The notes below the pieces were generated by a model. That model searched no databases. It had not been told where the DNA came from and saw only the letters and a list, made by a program, of their open reading frames with translations. The translations under genes were made by a program, and so were the position numbers. This document shows, one piece after another, positions 52,767-60,959 of a DNA stretch of 64,000 nucleotides (position 1 is its first letter; every line of letters begins with the position of its first letter). The stretch comes from Cyclobacteriaceae bacterium YHN15 (lineage in GTDB: Bacteria; Bacteroidota; Bacteroidia; Cytophagales; Cyclobacteriaceae). The DNA lies in contig RKQB01000004.1 of NCBI GenBank assembly GCA_003797895.1, forward strand, positions 402,134 to 466,133. Direction: 5' to 3'.

Positions 52767-53888
52767 ATGGAGAGAGTTGATGCAGTAGTGATCGGAGGAG
52801 GATTCTATGGGACTAACATAGCTTTGTTTTTAGCTAAGCAAAAAAAAATAGATCATGTGGTATTGATTGAAAAAGAGAATAAGCTGATTTCCCGGGCTTC
52901 GTCAGTTAATCAGGCCAGAATTCATAATGGATATCATTATCCAAGAAGCCTAACAACGGCATCAAGGAGTAGGGTCAATATGAATCGTTTTATCCAAGAT
53001 TGGCCTGATGCTGTTTTTAAAAATTTCACCAAACTTTATGCCATAGCCAAGACCAATTCCAAAGTGAGCAGTAAGCAATTTGTACGTTTTTGTAAAGAAA
53101 TCGGAGCAGAATTTAGGGAGGCTGATTCCAATCATCAATCTTTGTTCAATCCCAGATTGATAGACGAAATTTTTTTGGTAGAAGAATACGCTTTCGACGC
53201 AGCCAAGCTTTCCCTTTGGGTGGAAAAGCAATTACTTGAAGCTAAAATTGACTTGCACTTAAATACTAAAGTAAGAGAACTTGAAAATGTTGAAAATTCA
53301 ATAATTTCATTAAAATTGGACTCACTAAATGGTCAAGCTTATTCTATTGAAACGCCATTAGTGATCAATTGTACCTATAGTGGGTTAAATCAATTTCAAG
53401 GAAAATCCAGCGGTAGAATTGGATTAAAGCATGAGATAGCTGAAATAGCCTTGTTAAAAATGCCGGAAGAACTTCAAGGTTTGGGGATTACGGTAATGGA
53501 TGGTCCATTTTTTTCCACTATGCCATTTCCTTCTCGTATTGGGGTTCATTCTTTGACACATGTTCGCTACACTCCCCATTTTTCTTGGCAAGATACACCA
53601 GGTATTGATCCTTATTTGACATTGAATAAGTATGACAAAGTCACCCAATCAGACAGAATGATAAGGGATGCAGGGAGATATCTGCCAAGTATTCTCAAAG
53701 CTCAGTATGTAGATTCTTTATTTGAGGTAAAAAGTGTCCTGCAAAAAAATGAAATTGACGACGGAAGGCCTATTATGTTTGAAAAAGATGAGGCTATGCC
53801 AGGTTTAATTTCTTTTTTTGGAGGAAAAATCGATAATATATATGATGCTTTGGAAAAACTAAGCTATGAATTAAATTTTAAAGAATAA
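52767..53888 (+). CDS. FAD-dependent oxidoreductase (DAO family)
   Basis: 373 aa. The FAD dinucleotide-binding motif is VDAVVIGGGFYGTNIALFLA (GxGxxG variant GGGFYG). It continues with SRASSVNQARIHNGYHYPRS, VINCTYSGLNQFQ and a C-terminal SFFGGKIDNIYDALEKL that completes the FAD site. It belongs to the D-amino-acid oxidase/glycerol-3-phosphate dehydrogenase superfamily; relatives in glycan loci probably oxidise a sugar or amino sugar. It lies 27 bp after the GT2 gene. Substrate unknown. Confidence 0.87.
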   Translation: MERVDAVVIGGGFYGTNIALFLAKQKKIDHVVLIEKENKLISRASSVNQARIHNGYHYPRSLTTASRSRVNMNRFIQDWPDAVFKNFTKLYAIAKTNSKVSSKQFVRFCKEIGAEFREADSNHQSLFNPRLIDEIFLVEEYAFDAAKLSLWVEKQLLEAKIDLHLNTKVRELENVENSIISLKLDSLNGQAYSIETPLVINCTYSGLNQFQGKSSGRIGLKHEIAEIALLKMPEELQGLGITVMDGPFFSTMPFPSRIGVHSLTHVRYTPHFSWQDTPGIDPYLTLNKYDKVTQSDRMIRDAGRYLPSILKAQYVDSLFEVKSVLQKNEIDDGRPIMFEKDEAMPGLISFFGGKIDNIYDALEKLSYELNFKE

Positions 53889-53993
53889 ATTTTATTATCC
53901 ACATAAATATCTTTTGCGCGGAACTATCATTTCAAATTTACTCTACTCCCTATTTGGAGTCACTAGTTCAATTTATAACTCTTGAAAAATATT

Positions 53994-54773
53994 ATGAAAA
54001 AGCCTGACTCCCTCATCGGTTATACTGGGTTTGTAGGATCCACTCTTTTAAATCAAAGAAAGTTTGACAAGCTTTTTAGATCAACTAATGTTGGAGAGAT
54101 TCAGGGTAAGGATTTTAATCTTTGCATTTGTTCAGCAGCTCCTGCTCAAAAGTGGATAGCAAATAAGGAACCTGATAAAGACAGGTCAAATATTGGAAAT
54201 ATAATCGATAATCTTAGTAGGATACAGTGTGATACCTTTGTTTTGATCAGTACTGTAGATGTATTCAATCATCCTATAGGAGTTGATGAAAGCAGTATAA
54301 TTGATGAAACAAATTTACATCCATATGGGCTTCATAGGAGGGAGTTGGAAAAGTTTGTCGAATCTAATTTTGAAAACCATCTAATTGTCAGATTGCCGGG
54401 TCTTGTTGGTCCAGGACTTAAAAAAAATATCATTTTTGATTTCTTAAACAACAATAACCTTAGCCAAATAGAAAGCCGTTCTGTTTTTCAGTTCTATCCT
54501 ATGGTGAATCTTTGGTATGATATACAGAAGGCATTAGATATAGGACTCAAATTGGTTCATTTGACAGCAGAACCTGTCAGTGTTTGTGAAGTGGCTTTAC
54601 AAGGATTTGGTAAAGCTTTTGAAAATAAGCTTGAATCTAATCCTGTTTTTTATGATTTTCGGACAAAGTATGCCTCAGAATTAGGAGGGAACAGCCATTA
54701 CCAATACAACAAAAGAGAATCATTACAAGCAATTAGGGCTTATGCGCAAAGTGAACCCATTACCCTGAGTTAA
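53994..54773 (+). CDS. NAD(P)-dependent epimerase/dehydratase-like protein
   Basis: About 259 aa from ATG 53994 (a TTG at 53982 is a weaker alternative). The Rossmann start is SLIGYTGFVGSTLLNQRKF (GYTGFVG, the GxxGxxG pattern), with FVLISTVDVFNHPIGVDESS and YGLHRRELEKFVE (a YxxxR variant of the usual YxxxK). The changed catalytic Lys (Tyr-Gly-Leu-His-Arg) suggests it may bind nucleotide sugar but catalyse differently or weakly. It is in the same module as the FAD enzyme and the TIM-barrel protein. Confidence 0.8.
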   Translation: MKKPDSLIGYTGFVGSTLLNQRKFDKLFRSTNVGEIQGKDFNLCICSAAPAQKWIANKEPDKDRSNIGNIIDNLSRIQCDTFVLISTVDVFNHPIGVDESSIIDETNLHPYGLHRRELEKFVESNFENHLIVRLPGLVGPGLKKNIIFDFLNNNNLSQIESRSVFQFYPMVNLWYDIQKALDIGLKLVHLTAEPVSVCEVALQGFGKAFENKLESNPVFYDFRTKYASELGGNSHYQYNKRESLQAIRAYAQSEPITLS

Positions 54774-54779
54774 TAAAAA

Positions 54780-55592
54780 ATGAAGCTTTCAATTTCCAAT
54801 ATTGCATGGGATGTTGCCGAAGACGAGAAAATCGCCGAATTACTGGCTTTTTATGGCGTCAAATTTATTGATATAGCACCTGGGAAATATTTTTGGGATT
54901 TTGAAAATGCAACTACTTCCTCAATATTGGCCATTAAGAATTGGTGGGGAGATCGTGGTATTCAAGTCATTGGGATGCAATCTTTATTATTTGGAAAACC
55001 TGATTTGAATGTGTTTGGTACCAAGGAAATTCAGGACAGACTTTTAGATCATTTATCACATGTTTGCCGAATAGGTGGGGAATTGGGAGCAATAAAACTC
55101 GTCTTTGGGTCACCAAAAAACAGGGACAGGTCAGCTATCAAGGATGCTGATGTTAATACAATCGCTTATGATTTTTTTGGAAGATTAGGGGAGATTGCTC
55201 AAAAAGAAGGCGTTATTGTCTGCTTAGAGCCAAATCCCACTTTGTATGGTGCTAATTTTTTGACCAACACACAAGATACCGCGGATTTTGTAGCGGCATT
55301 GGCTCATCCTGGGATTAAAATGCAACTTGACACGGGTGCAATTACCATAAATTCAGAGGAATTTTCTCCAATTCTGGAAAAACACAAAAATTTGGTTGGG
55401 CATATCCATATCAGCGAGCCTAACTTGCTGCCTATTGGGGAAGGATCGACCGATCATTTATTGATGTCAAAACTTATAAGGCAACATTTGCCGGATGAAA
55501 TTTGCACCATTGAAATGGTAGGTAAAAAGGGCCAGTCCAATTATTCAGTAATTGATAAAGTGATTAAGAAGGTTATAGGTGATTATAGATAA
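54780..55592 (+). CDS. Sugar phosphate isomerase/epimerase (xylose isomerase-like TIM barrel)
   Basis: 270 aa. MKLSISNIAWDVAEDEKIAE opens the fold. Likely metal-binding residues are in VIVCLEPNPTLYGANFL (Glu), GIKMQLDTGAITIN (Asp), LVGHIHISEPNLLPI (His) and ICTIEMVGKKG (Glu), the four-ligand layout of AP-endonuclease-2-type isomerases. It follows the NAD-dependent protein after 6 bp and probably rearranges a sugar made by the same module. Product unknown. Confidence 0.85.
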   Translation: MKLSISNIAWDVAEDEKIAELLAFYGVKFIDIAPGKYFWDFENATTSSILAIKNWWGDRGIQVIGMQSLLFGKPDLNVFGTKEIQDRLLDHLSHVCRIGGELGAIKLVFGSPKNRDRSAIKDADVNTIAYDFFGRLGEIAQKEGVIVCLEPNPTLYGANFLTNTQDTADFVAALAHPGIKMQLDTGAITINSEEFSPILEKHKNLVGHIHISEPNLLPIGEGSTDHLLMSKLIRQHLPDEICTIEMVGKKGQSNYSVIDKVIKKVIGDYR

Positions 55593-55601
55593 TAGGAAAG
55601 C

Positions 55602-56423
55602 ATGAATAATTTTTCAACTGATATATCATCATTGCCTAAAAACTGGGAAGTACCTTCTTTTGAGATTTTGATGGGGGAAGAAAAGAAGCAAGTCCATGCT
55701 GTTGTGATTCCTGTAATCAATGAAGGAGAAAGAATTCAGCGTTTGTTAACAAAAATGTTCCATTTGGAAATCCATAAAAAAGCAGATATTATAATTGTGG
55801 ATGGAGGAAGCACAGATGGTTCATTGAATCAAAAAAGTTTAAAAGAAAACGGAATTGCTTTTTTGATCAAAAAAACCGGTCCTGGGAAATTAAGCAGTCA
55901 GTTAAGATGTGCCTATGCCTTTGCTTTAATCCAAGGATATAAGGGAATTATTACCATTGATGGTAACGATAAAGATGACCCCAAAGATATTCCTGCTTTT
56001 ATAGATGCTTTAGATAATGGGTTTGATTTTGTTCAGGCATCCAGGTTTGTGAAAGGAGGAATAGGGATAAATACACCACTGAGCAGGCTGCTTGCTATAA
56101 AATTTATTCATGCACCGTTTTTGAGTTTTGCTTCCGGATTTAAATGGACGGATACAACTCAAGGTTTTAGGGGATATTCCAGCAGGATGTTGTTGGATCC
56201 CAAGGTGGCTCCGTTTAGAGATGTTTTTAGCGGGTATGAGTTATTGGCCTATTTATCTTATAGAATTCCTAAATTGGGTTATAAATGTATTGAATTGCCT
56301 ACTTCAAGGATCTATCCAAAAGATGAAGTTCCTACAAAAATTAGTTGGCTTAGAGGGAATATGGATTTAATGGCAGTTCTGTTAAAAACCGTTATGGGTA
56401 AGTATAATCCAATTGAAAATTAG
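55602..56423 (+). CDS. GT2 polyprenyl-phosphate glycosyltransferase-like
   Basis: 273 aa, no C-terminal membrane domain. GT-A motifs: HAVVIPVINEGERIQRLLTK, ADIIIVDGGSTDGSLNQK, KGIITIDGNDKDDPKDIPAF (the DGND metal site) and DFVQASRFVKGGIGIN, a pattern of DPM1/GtrB-type enzymes that use polyprenyl phosphate, with ASRFVKGG typical. The second such enzyme in the late module, it probably supplies a lipid-linked sugar donor. It ends 8 bp before the next glycosyltransferase. Confidence 0.87.
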   Translation: MNNFSTDISSLPKNWEVPSFEILMGEEKKQVHAVVIPVINEGERIQRLLTKMFHLEIHKKADIIIVDGGSTDGSLNQKSLKENGIAFLIKKTGPGKLSSQLRCAYAFALIQGYKGIITIDGNDKDDPKDIPAFIDALDNGFDFVQASRFVKGGIGINTPLSRLLAIKFIHAPFLSFASGFKWTDTTQGFRGYSSRMLLDPKVAPFRDVFSGYELLAYLSYRIPKLGYKCIELPTSRIYPKDEVPTKISWLRGNMDLMAVLLKTVMGKYNPIEN

Positions 56424-56431
56424 CTGTTGTT

Positions 56432-57757
56432 TTGAGCAAAAAAATACTTTTTTTACCAAAATATCCCCGAATGGGGGCGTCGAGTAGGGTGAGAACCTTT
56501 CAGTTTTTACCCTTATGGGAAGCGGTAGGATACCAAGTAAAGGTATCCTCTTTTTTTAATGAACCTTACCTGAAATCTTTGTATGCCCATATCAGACCTG
56601 GGGTGTGGAATGTGTTGGGATGTTATCTGAAGAGATTGGGGATATTGCTAACTGCCTGGAGGTATGATGTACTGATTATAGAAAAGGAATTATTCCCCTA
56701 TGTCCCTGCTTATGCGGAGTTTTTATTGAAGCTTTTTGGAAAGAAGTATATCGTGGATTATGATGATGCCGTGTTTCATAATTATGATCTCAGTAAAAAC
56801 TGGCTGATCAGAAACTGGATGGGAAGCAAAATAGATCACGTCATGAAAAGGGCGAATATGGTTTGGGCCGGATCTGAGTATCTGGAAAAAAGGGCGATTG
56901 AAGCGGGGGCGGGGAAAGTGCTGAGGTTGGCGACGGTGGTTGATTCGGGGAAGTATTTTGAGGGAAAAGGGAAAAGGGAAAAGGTCAAAGGGGGAGAGAG
57001 TGAAAAGTTAAGAGTGAATAGTGAGGAGTGGGGAGTGATGAGTGATGAGTGGAGAGTGAAGGATGAAGAATTAGGAATTGAGAATGAAGAATTGAGAGTT
57101 GGTGAACAAGGAATAGGTGGGGAGATAAAGGAGAGCGTCGTGGTAGGTTGGATAGGGAGCCCATCCACTTTGAAATATTTAAGGTCGCAAAAATCAATTT
57201 TGGAAAAGCTGGGACAGGAAATACCATTTACCTTATTGGTGGTTAATGGAAGTGAGGATAAAGGGAAAAGGGAAAAGGTGAAAGGGCAAGAAAGTGTAAA
57301 GTTAGGAGTGGAGAGTGATGAGTTAGGAGTTAAGAGTAAAAAGAAATTGGGCATGCAGCTAAAGCATATCGTTTGGACAGAGGAGGGGGAAGTGGAGGCG
57401 ATCAGGGAAATGGATATTGGAATCATGCCTTTGCCGGATGATCAATGGGAGCGGGGAAAATGCGCCTACAAACTGATCCAATATATGGCCTGTGGCTTGC
57501 CCGTGGTGGCTTCGCCCGTGGGGATGAATAAGGAGGTGGTGAGTCATGGGGAGAACGGGTTTCTGGCCGGTACGGAGGAGGAGTGGATTGATGCACTGAA
57601 AACCTTGATTCTGGATGCGGAGCTGAGGAAAAGGATGGGGGAGAAGGGATTGGAGCTGGTGAAGGAGAGGTTTACGGTGGAGAGGAACTTTGAGGTGATG
57701 AGGAGGGAAGTGGAAAGAATGTTGAATGAGGAGTGTAGAGTGATGAGTGGAAAGTGA
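56432..57757 (+). CDS. Glycosyltransferase (GT4-like) with two in-frame repeat-derived insertions
   Basis: 441 aa from TTG 56432. GT-B core: LFLPKYPRMGASSRVRTFQF, KKYIVDYDDAVFHNYDLSKN, MVWAGSEYLEKRAIEAG; donor domain VVVGWIGSPSTLKYLRSQKS, MPLPDDQWERGKCAYKLIQY and MACGLPVVASPVGMN. Two stretches are encoded by family B DNA (about residues 177-234 and 273-306) and read as Lys/Glu/Val-rich low-complexity sequence. The first lies between the two Rossmann domains, the second in a surface loop of the donor domain. The C-terminus (NEECRVMSGK) is also repeat-encoded. Residues on either side match the fold, so the gene may still be functional. Confidence 0.87.
   Translation: MSKKILFLPKYPRMGASSRVRTFQFLPLWEAVGYQVKVSSFFNEPYLKSLYAHIRPGVWNVLGCYLKRLGILLTAWRYDVLIIEKELFPYVPAYAEFLLKLFGKKYIVDYDDAVFHNYDLSKNWLIRNWMGSKIDHVMKRANMVWAGSEYLEKRAIEAGAGKVLRLATVVDSGKYFEGKGKREKVKGGESEKLRVNSEEWGVMSDEWRVKDEELGIENEELRVGEQGIGGEIKESVVVGWIGSPSTLKYLRSQKSILEKLGQEIPFTLLVVNGSEDKGKREKVKGQESVKLGVESDELGVKSKKKLGMQLKHIVWTEEGEVEAIREMDIGIMPLPDDQWERGKCAYKLIQYMACGLPVVASPVGMNKEVVSHGENGFLAGTEEEWIDALKTLILDAELRKRMGEKGLELVKERFTVERNFEVMRREVERMLNEECRVMSGK
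56961..57135 (+). repeat. Family B array inside a coding sequence, first insertion
   Basis: AGTGAGGAGTGGGGAGTGAT, GATGAGTGGAGAGTGAAGGA and ATTAGGAATTGAGAATGAAG units, as in intergenic family B arrays, preceded by AAAGGGAAAAGGGAAAAGG. In frame with the glycosyltransferase. Confidence 0.85.
57251..57350 (+). repeat. Family B array inside a coding sequence, second insertion
   Basis: The same AAAGGGAAAAGGGAAAAGG lead as the first insertion, then AGGAGTGGAGAGTGATGAGT and AGGAGTTAAGAGTAAAAAG. Both insertions therefore share a 5' part (KGKREKVKG in protein) and look like copies of one composite element. Confidence 0.85.
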
Positions 57758-58480
57758 GGAGTGTTGAATTTCGGATTTCAAAGGTCGGATTTTGGTATGT
57801 TGGAGCTTTGAAGTTTTGTGAGACCGGTTCTGAAGGAGAAGGATTTTTTTAATTACACCGAGGGCCACTGAGGAGGCACAGCTTGTCCCGTGAGTAACGG
57901 GAGAGATTCACGGAGGGGGAGAATGTAGAATGAGGAATTAAAAATGAAGAATGTTGGAGCTTTGGTATTTTTGGGAGACCGGTTCTGTTGGAGAAAGGTT
58001 TTTTAATTGCACCGAGAGACACACAGGTTACTATGGTGGATATAGAAGGTCTAGCTTCTGGAGAAGCAGGATAGTAGAAATTAAATGACTAAGTAGGGCG
58101 GGGAGGAAGCACAATTGCGGGCCGGCGTTGGCCTTGTGGGCGGAAGGATTATTGCGCTTGATTTTTTTGGTTACTTTTTTTATCAAGAAAAAAAGTGACT
58201 AAAAGGAATAACCTTAATAAAGTCCAATTACAGTAGATAAATTCATGACAATTATAATGGATAAAATGTGAAGTTTACTCCTATGCATTTTTAGCTAGAG
58301 CTTTTCCCGAGAGGAAAGTAAATCTGGAGGCCAGGATGCAGGGTGGGAAAATGAAGAGTGAAGAATTAAAAATGAAGAATGTTGGAGTTTAGTAAGTTAA
58401 GGATACCGATTCTATTGCCGGAAAGAATTAATTGAACCACGGATGAATGAGGATGAACGCGGATATTAATAAGATTGAGT
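57725..58480 (+). repeat. Family B composites and palindrome debris in a 940-bp gene-free gap
   Basis: The gap after the glycosyltransferase has a family B array at its stop codon and three tails of the form ATGTTGGAGCTTTGG...GGGAGACCGGTTCTG at about 57797-57838, 57956-58000 and 58377-58415. It also has CTTGTCCCGTGAGTAACGGG and ACCGAGAGACACACAGG fragments and a long hairpin GTTACTTTTTTTATCAAGAA / AAAAAAGTGAC near 58168-58200. I see no gene here. Confidence 0.78.
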
Positions 58481-58497
58481 TGGGAAAATTCTCATTT

Positions 58498-58583
58498 TTT
58501 AGTCATTGTAATGACCAATTATCATAATATTTAGTCACTATATTGACCGAATATCAAAAATCCGCTTGGCGGATTTTTTTGTT
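58498..58583 (+). promoter_or_regulatory. Operator-like tandem palindromes plus terminator, copy 1
   Basis: Two palindromes GTCA-TTGTAA-TGAC (58502) and GTCA-CTATAT-TGAC (58534) stand 32 bp apart, about three helical turns, each followed by C(A/G)AAT. A hairpin ATCCGCTTGGCGGAT and seven T (58558-58580) follow directly. No gene lies between operator and terminator. A second copy is at 62176. Confidence 0.8.
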
Positions 58584-58650
58584 TGTAGGGCCTCATAGGA
58601 AGGAAAAGCGCATCTTGTCCAGAGGATATTGAAAGTTTGGAGGAATTTTT

Positions 58651-58690
58651 TTGTTAAAAAATTTGTCTTAAATTTATAGACAATTGTCCA
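58651..58690 (+). promoter_or_regulatory. Candidate promoter and operator of the Xre-RES toxin-antitoxin operon
   Basis: TTGTTAAAAAATTTGTCTTA with a TAAATTTA -7-like box leads into three TTGTC half-sites: TTGTCT (58663), AGACAA (58678) and the perfect palindrome GACAATTGTC (58679-58688), ending about 10 bp before the antitoxin ATG. Position and symmetry fit antitoxin autoregulation; this is inferred from pattern alone. Confidence 0.55.
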
Positions 58691-58697
58691 AATAAAA

Positions 58698-59195
58698 ATG
58701 GAAGCGAAAAAAATAGAAAAGCGGCTTGACCTGGAAATCAGATCTTTTTTCAGGTCACTGGCTTCCGACCAATTTAGGATGGAAGCAGGAAAACCCCTTA
58801 CTTACAGGTATTTTCTGGAAGATAAAATGCTGATGATAGGGGCTATACGCGCAGGTATTACCATTCCTATTTTTGATCTGATCAGGGCTTATGCCCCAAT
58901 TACCGAAAGGGATTGGACTGATTTGTTGAACATCTCAGCAAAGTCTCTTCAAAGGTATAAGGAGGCATCGGATTATCGCTTCAAACCCATCCACTCAGAG
59001 AAGATTATTGAAATCGCAGAAGTCACCAAAGAGGGGCTTGATGTTTTTGGGAATATGGATAAATTTAAGTTATGGCTCCATACCCCCAATTATGCTTTGG
59101 CCGGGCACAAACCCATAGACCTCTTGAAAGACTCTTATGGGAAGGAATTGGTGATGTCTGAACTGGTACGTATCAACCATGGCATTCTGGTTTAA
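58698..59195 (+). CDS. MbcA/ParS/Xre family antitoxin
   Basis: 165-aa antitoxin that should bind and neutralise the RES toxin encoded immediately after it and repress the operon. The helix-turn-helix part is around residues 45-100 (GAIRAGITIPIFDLIRAYAP, TDLLNISAKSLQRYKEA), and the C-terminal ParS/MbcA domain is clear: GLDVFGNMDKFKLWLHTPNY, ALAGHKPIDLLKDSYGKELV and SELVRINHGILV. Length and order are typical. The toxin ATG follows the antitoxin stop directly, with no gap. Confidence 0.93.
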   Translation: MEAKKIEKRLDLEIRSFFRSLASDQFRMEAGKPLTYRYFLEDKMLMIGAIRAGITIPIFDLIRAYAPITERDWTDLLNISAKSLQRYKEASDYRFKPIHSEKIIEIAEVTKEGLDVFGNMDKFKLWLHTPNYALAGHKPIDLLKDSYGKELVMSELVRINHGILV

Positions 59196-59663
59196 ATGGA
59201 GGTTTTTAGACTTGCCAGAGAAAAATTTGCCCGTCCATTGTCAGGAAAAGGGGCAGCCATCAAAGGTGCCCGTTGGAATTCCATAGGGATAGAACTGATC
59301 TATGCGGCAGAGAACAGGTCCTTGGCGATGGCTGAAGTAGCGGTTCATTTGACATGGGCTACGCTTCCTGATGATTATGTATTGATTACGATTGATATTC
59401 CCAATGATGTTCCTTTTTTAAAACTGACGGAAAATGATCTGCCCTTGGACTGGAAGTCATTTCCCCATCCTCCGTCTACACAGAAAATAGGTGATGCTTT
59501 TGTGGAGGAAAATAAATTTGCCCTGCTATTTATTCCATCAGTGGTAACCATGGGGGATTATAATGTGCTTATTAATCCTTATCATCCGGACTTTAAACGT
59601 ATTTCGATTAAGAAAATTGAAAAATTTCCATTTGACAAATCCCAAGTTGTAGACCAGGTGTGA
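59196..59663 (+). CDS. RES domain toxin
   Basis: 155-aa toxin of the type II RES family, whose studied members (MbcT, ParT, RES-Xre) use NAD+ as substrate, depleting it or ADP-ribosylating a target. The RES residues are visible: Arg in KGARWNSIG, Tyr in LIYAAENRSLAMAEVAVH followed by Glu, and Ser in LLFIPSVVTMGDYN with the family end LINPYHPDFKRI. It directly follows its antitoxin. A complete, likely functional module. Confidence 0.93.
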   Translation: MEVFRLAREKFARPLSGKGAAIKGARWNSIGIELIYAAENRSLAMAEVAVHLTWATLPDDYVLITIDIPNDVPFLKLTENDLPLDWKSFPHPPSTQKIGDAFVEENKFALLFIPSVVTMGDYNVLINPYHPDFKRISIKKIEKFPFDKSQVVDQV

Positions 59664-59666
59664 AAT

Positions 59667-59815
59667 TGAATGAAACAGCCCTGTAGGGGCTAAATATAGG
59701 TAGCCCGGGGTGAAGCCCCGGGTTGATGATGCCTAGCCGGTCAACAGAGCCGGCGCTGTAAGTATAATCGAAGAATGAATGTGTTCGCCGGCGATATGAA
59801 ACTTGGATTTTAATG
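59667..59815 (+). repeat. Family A palindromic repeat after the RES gene
   Basis: GCCCTGTAGGGGC hairpin, AGCCCGGGGTGAAGCCCCGG hairpin, then GAGCCGGCGCTGTAAGTATA and CGCCGGCGATATG. It starts just after the toxin stop codon. The following ~200 bp hold an ACTTGTCC...CGGGATGG fragment and nothing else recognised. Confidence 0.87.
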
Positions 59816-60029
59816 GAACGCCCCCGCCTGATCGGACGGGCAGGGATAACGCTGATTTGGCAGAACTTGTCCTTAACTTAACATCGGGATGGTCGCAGAT
59901 AGAAATGAACCCTAGATGAATGATGATGAACGCGGACAGAAATAACAACGTATAAAAAAAACAAAATTTGCACGTGTACTATGTTTTTTCTAAATTCACA
60001 TGGAATAACAAATTAAATAGGGTGAACTC

Positions 60030-60278
60030 ATGAATACGAAGTTGACATTGACGATTGAAGTTGAAGTCATCAAAAAAGCCAAGAAGTATGCTGCTGAGCA
60101 GGAGAGGAGTTTGTCCGACATCATTGAGAATTACCTGAAAGCCATTACTTCCCAGGAAAAAACCACCGAATCGGAATATCCCCCCATTGTAAAATCTTTA
60201 AAGGGTTCCTTTAAGGCTCCGAAAAATCTGGATTACAAAAAGGAACTTGCCAAAATCCTGTCAGATAAATACCGCTGA
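60030..60278 (+). CDS. DUF6364 family antitoxin
   Basis: 82-aa protein. The N-terminus is a ribbon-helix-helix-like segment (KLTLTIEVEVIKKAKKYAAE) that should bind the operon's own promoter, followed by a helical and then extended C-terminus (PPIVKSLKGSFKAPKNLDYK) that should wrap the toxin. It is immediately followed, after 3 bp, by a PIN-domain toxin gene, the usual DUF6364-VapC order in Bacteroidota. Confidence 0.9.
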   Translation: MNTKLTLTIEVEVIKKAKKYAAEQERSLSDIIENYLKAITSQEKTTESEYPPIVKSLKGSFKAPKNLDYKKELAKILSDKYR

Positions 60279-60281
60279 TGC

Positions 60282-60695
60282 ATGAAAAAGGTTTTGTTGG
60301 ATACGGATGTTATTTTGGATTTTTTCTTTGACCGAAAACCATTTTCCGAAGATGCGGCCAAGGTGTTGGGCTTATGTGAATTAAAATTGATCACAGGGTT
60401 TATTACTCCCGTTATTCTTAGTAATGTGTATTATTTGCTCAGCCAAACAGATAAACATGACAAAGTAATTGATAAGCTTGGGCAGTTGATGGAAATTATC
60501 GAAGTATTACTCATCGATAAGCATGTTATTAAACAGGCTTTAAATTCTGATTTTAAAGATTTCGAAGATGCTTTACAAAATTTTTCAGCAGAAAAGGATG
60601 GACAAATAGATGTTATCATAACAAGGAATATTAAGGACTTCAAAAAAAGTAAGCTGGGAGTAATGACGCCAAAGGAATTTTTGAAATTGCTTTGA
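60282..60695 (+). CDS. PIN domain toxin (VapC-like RNase)
   Basis: 137-aa PIN-fold ribonuclease, partner of the DUF6364 antitoxin. The acidic residues expected for metal binding are present: Asp7 in KVLLDTDVILDFFF, Asp residues in SDFKDFEDALQ and Asp in DVIITRNIKDF. VapC-type toxins cleave tRNA or rRNA and stop translation; the target here is unknown. It ends 10 bp before a family B repeat. Confidence 0.9.
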   Translation: MKKVLLDTDVILDFFFDRKPFSEDAAKVLGLCELKLITGFITPVILSNVYYLLSQTDKHDKVIDKLGQLMEIIEVLLIDKHVIKQALNSDFKDFEDALQNFSAEKDGQIDVIITRNIKDFKKSKLGVMTPKEFLKLL

Positions 60696-60699
60696 GATT

Positions 60700-60940
60700 T
60701 CGGGAGTTGAGAGTGGGGAGTTTTCAAAGTTGTCGAGTTGTCATGGTTGTCTGCTTCGCGTTGTCATAGTTGGAGCTTTGATAGTTTGGGAGACCGGTTC
60801 AGAGTGTAAAGTGAAAAGTGATGAGTGATGAGTGGAGAGTGAAAAGTGATGAGTGGAGAGTGATGAGTTGAGAATTTAGAATGAAGAATTTAGAATGAGG
60901 AATGTTGGAGTTTTGAAAGTTTGGAAGATCGGTTCTGTAT
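60700..60940 (+). repeat. Family B array after the PIN toxin gene
   Basis: Begins with GGGAGTTGAGAGTGGGGAGT right after the stop. It contains the tails GTTGGAGCTTTGATAGTTTG..GACCGGTTCAG and ATGTTGGAGTTTTGAAAGTT..GATCGGTTCTG, with a GTGATGAGTGATGAGTGGAG array between them. This composite is the same module as at 57.7-58.0 kb. Confidence 0.85.
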
Positions 60941-60959
60941 ATTAAAATAGATGGATACC

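Noticed and set aside
56836..57426. 196-aa Ser/Pro/Leu-rich antisense frame in the glycosyltransferase
   Set aside because: Produced by the family B insertions read on the other strand, where the arrays lack stop codons.
58160..58205. Terminator for the 56432 glycosyltransferase
   Set aside because: The GTTACTTTTTTT/AAAAAAAGTGAC hairpin is 400 bp after the stop, T-rich in the stem itself and not followed by a T-run, so it looks like a dispersed repeat.
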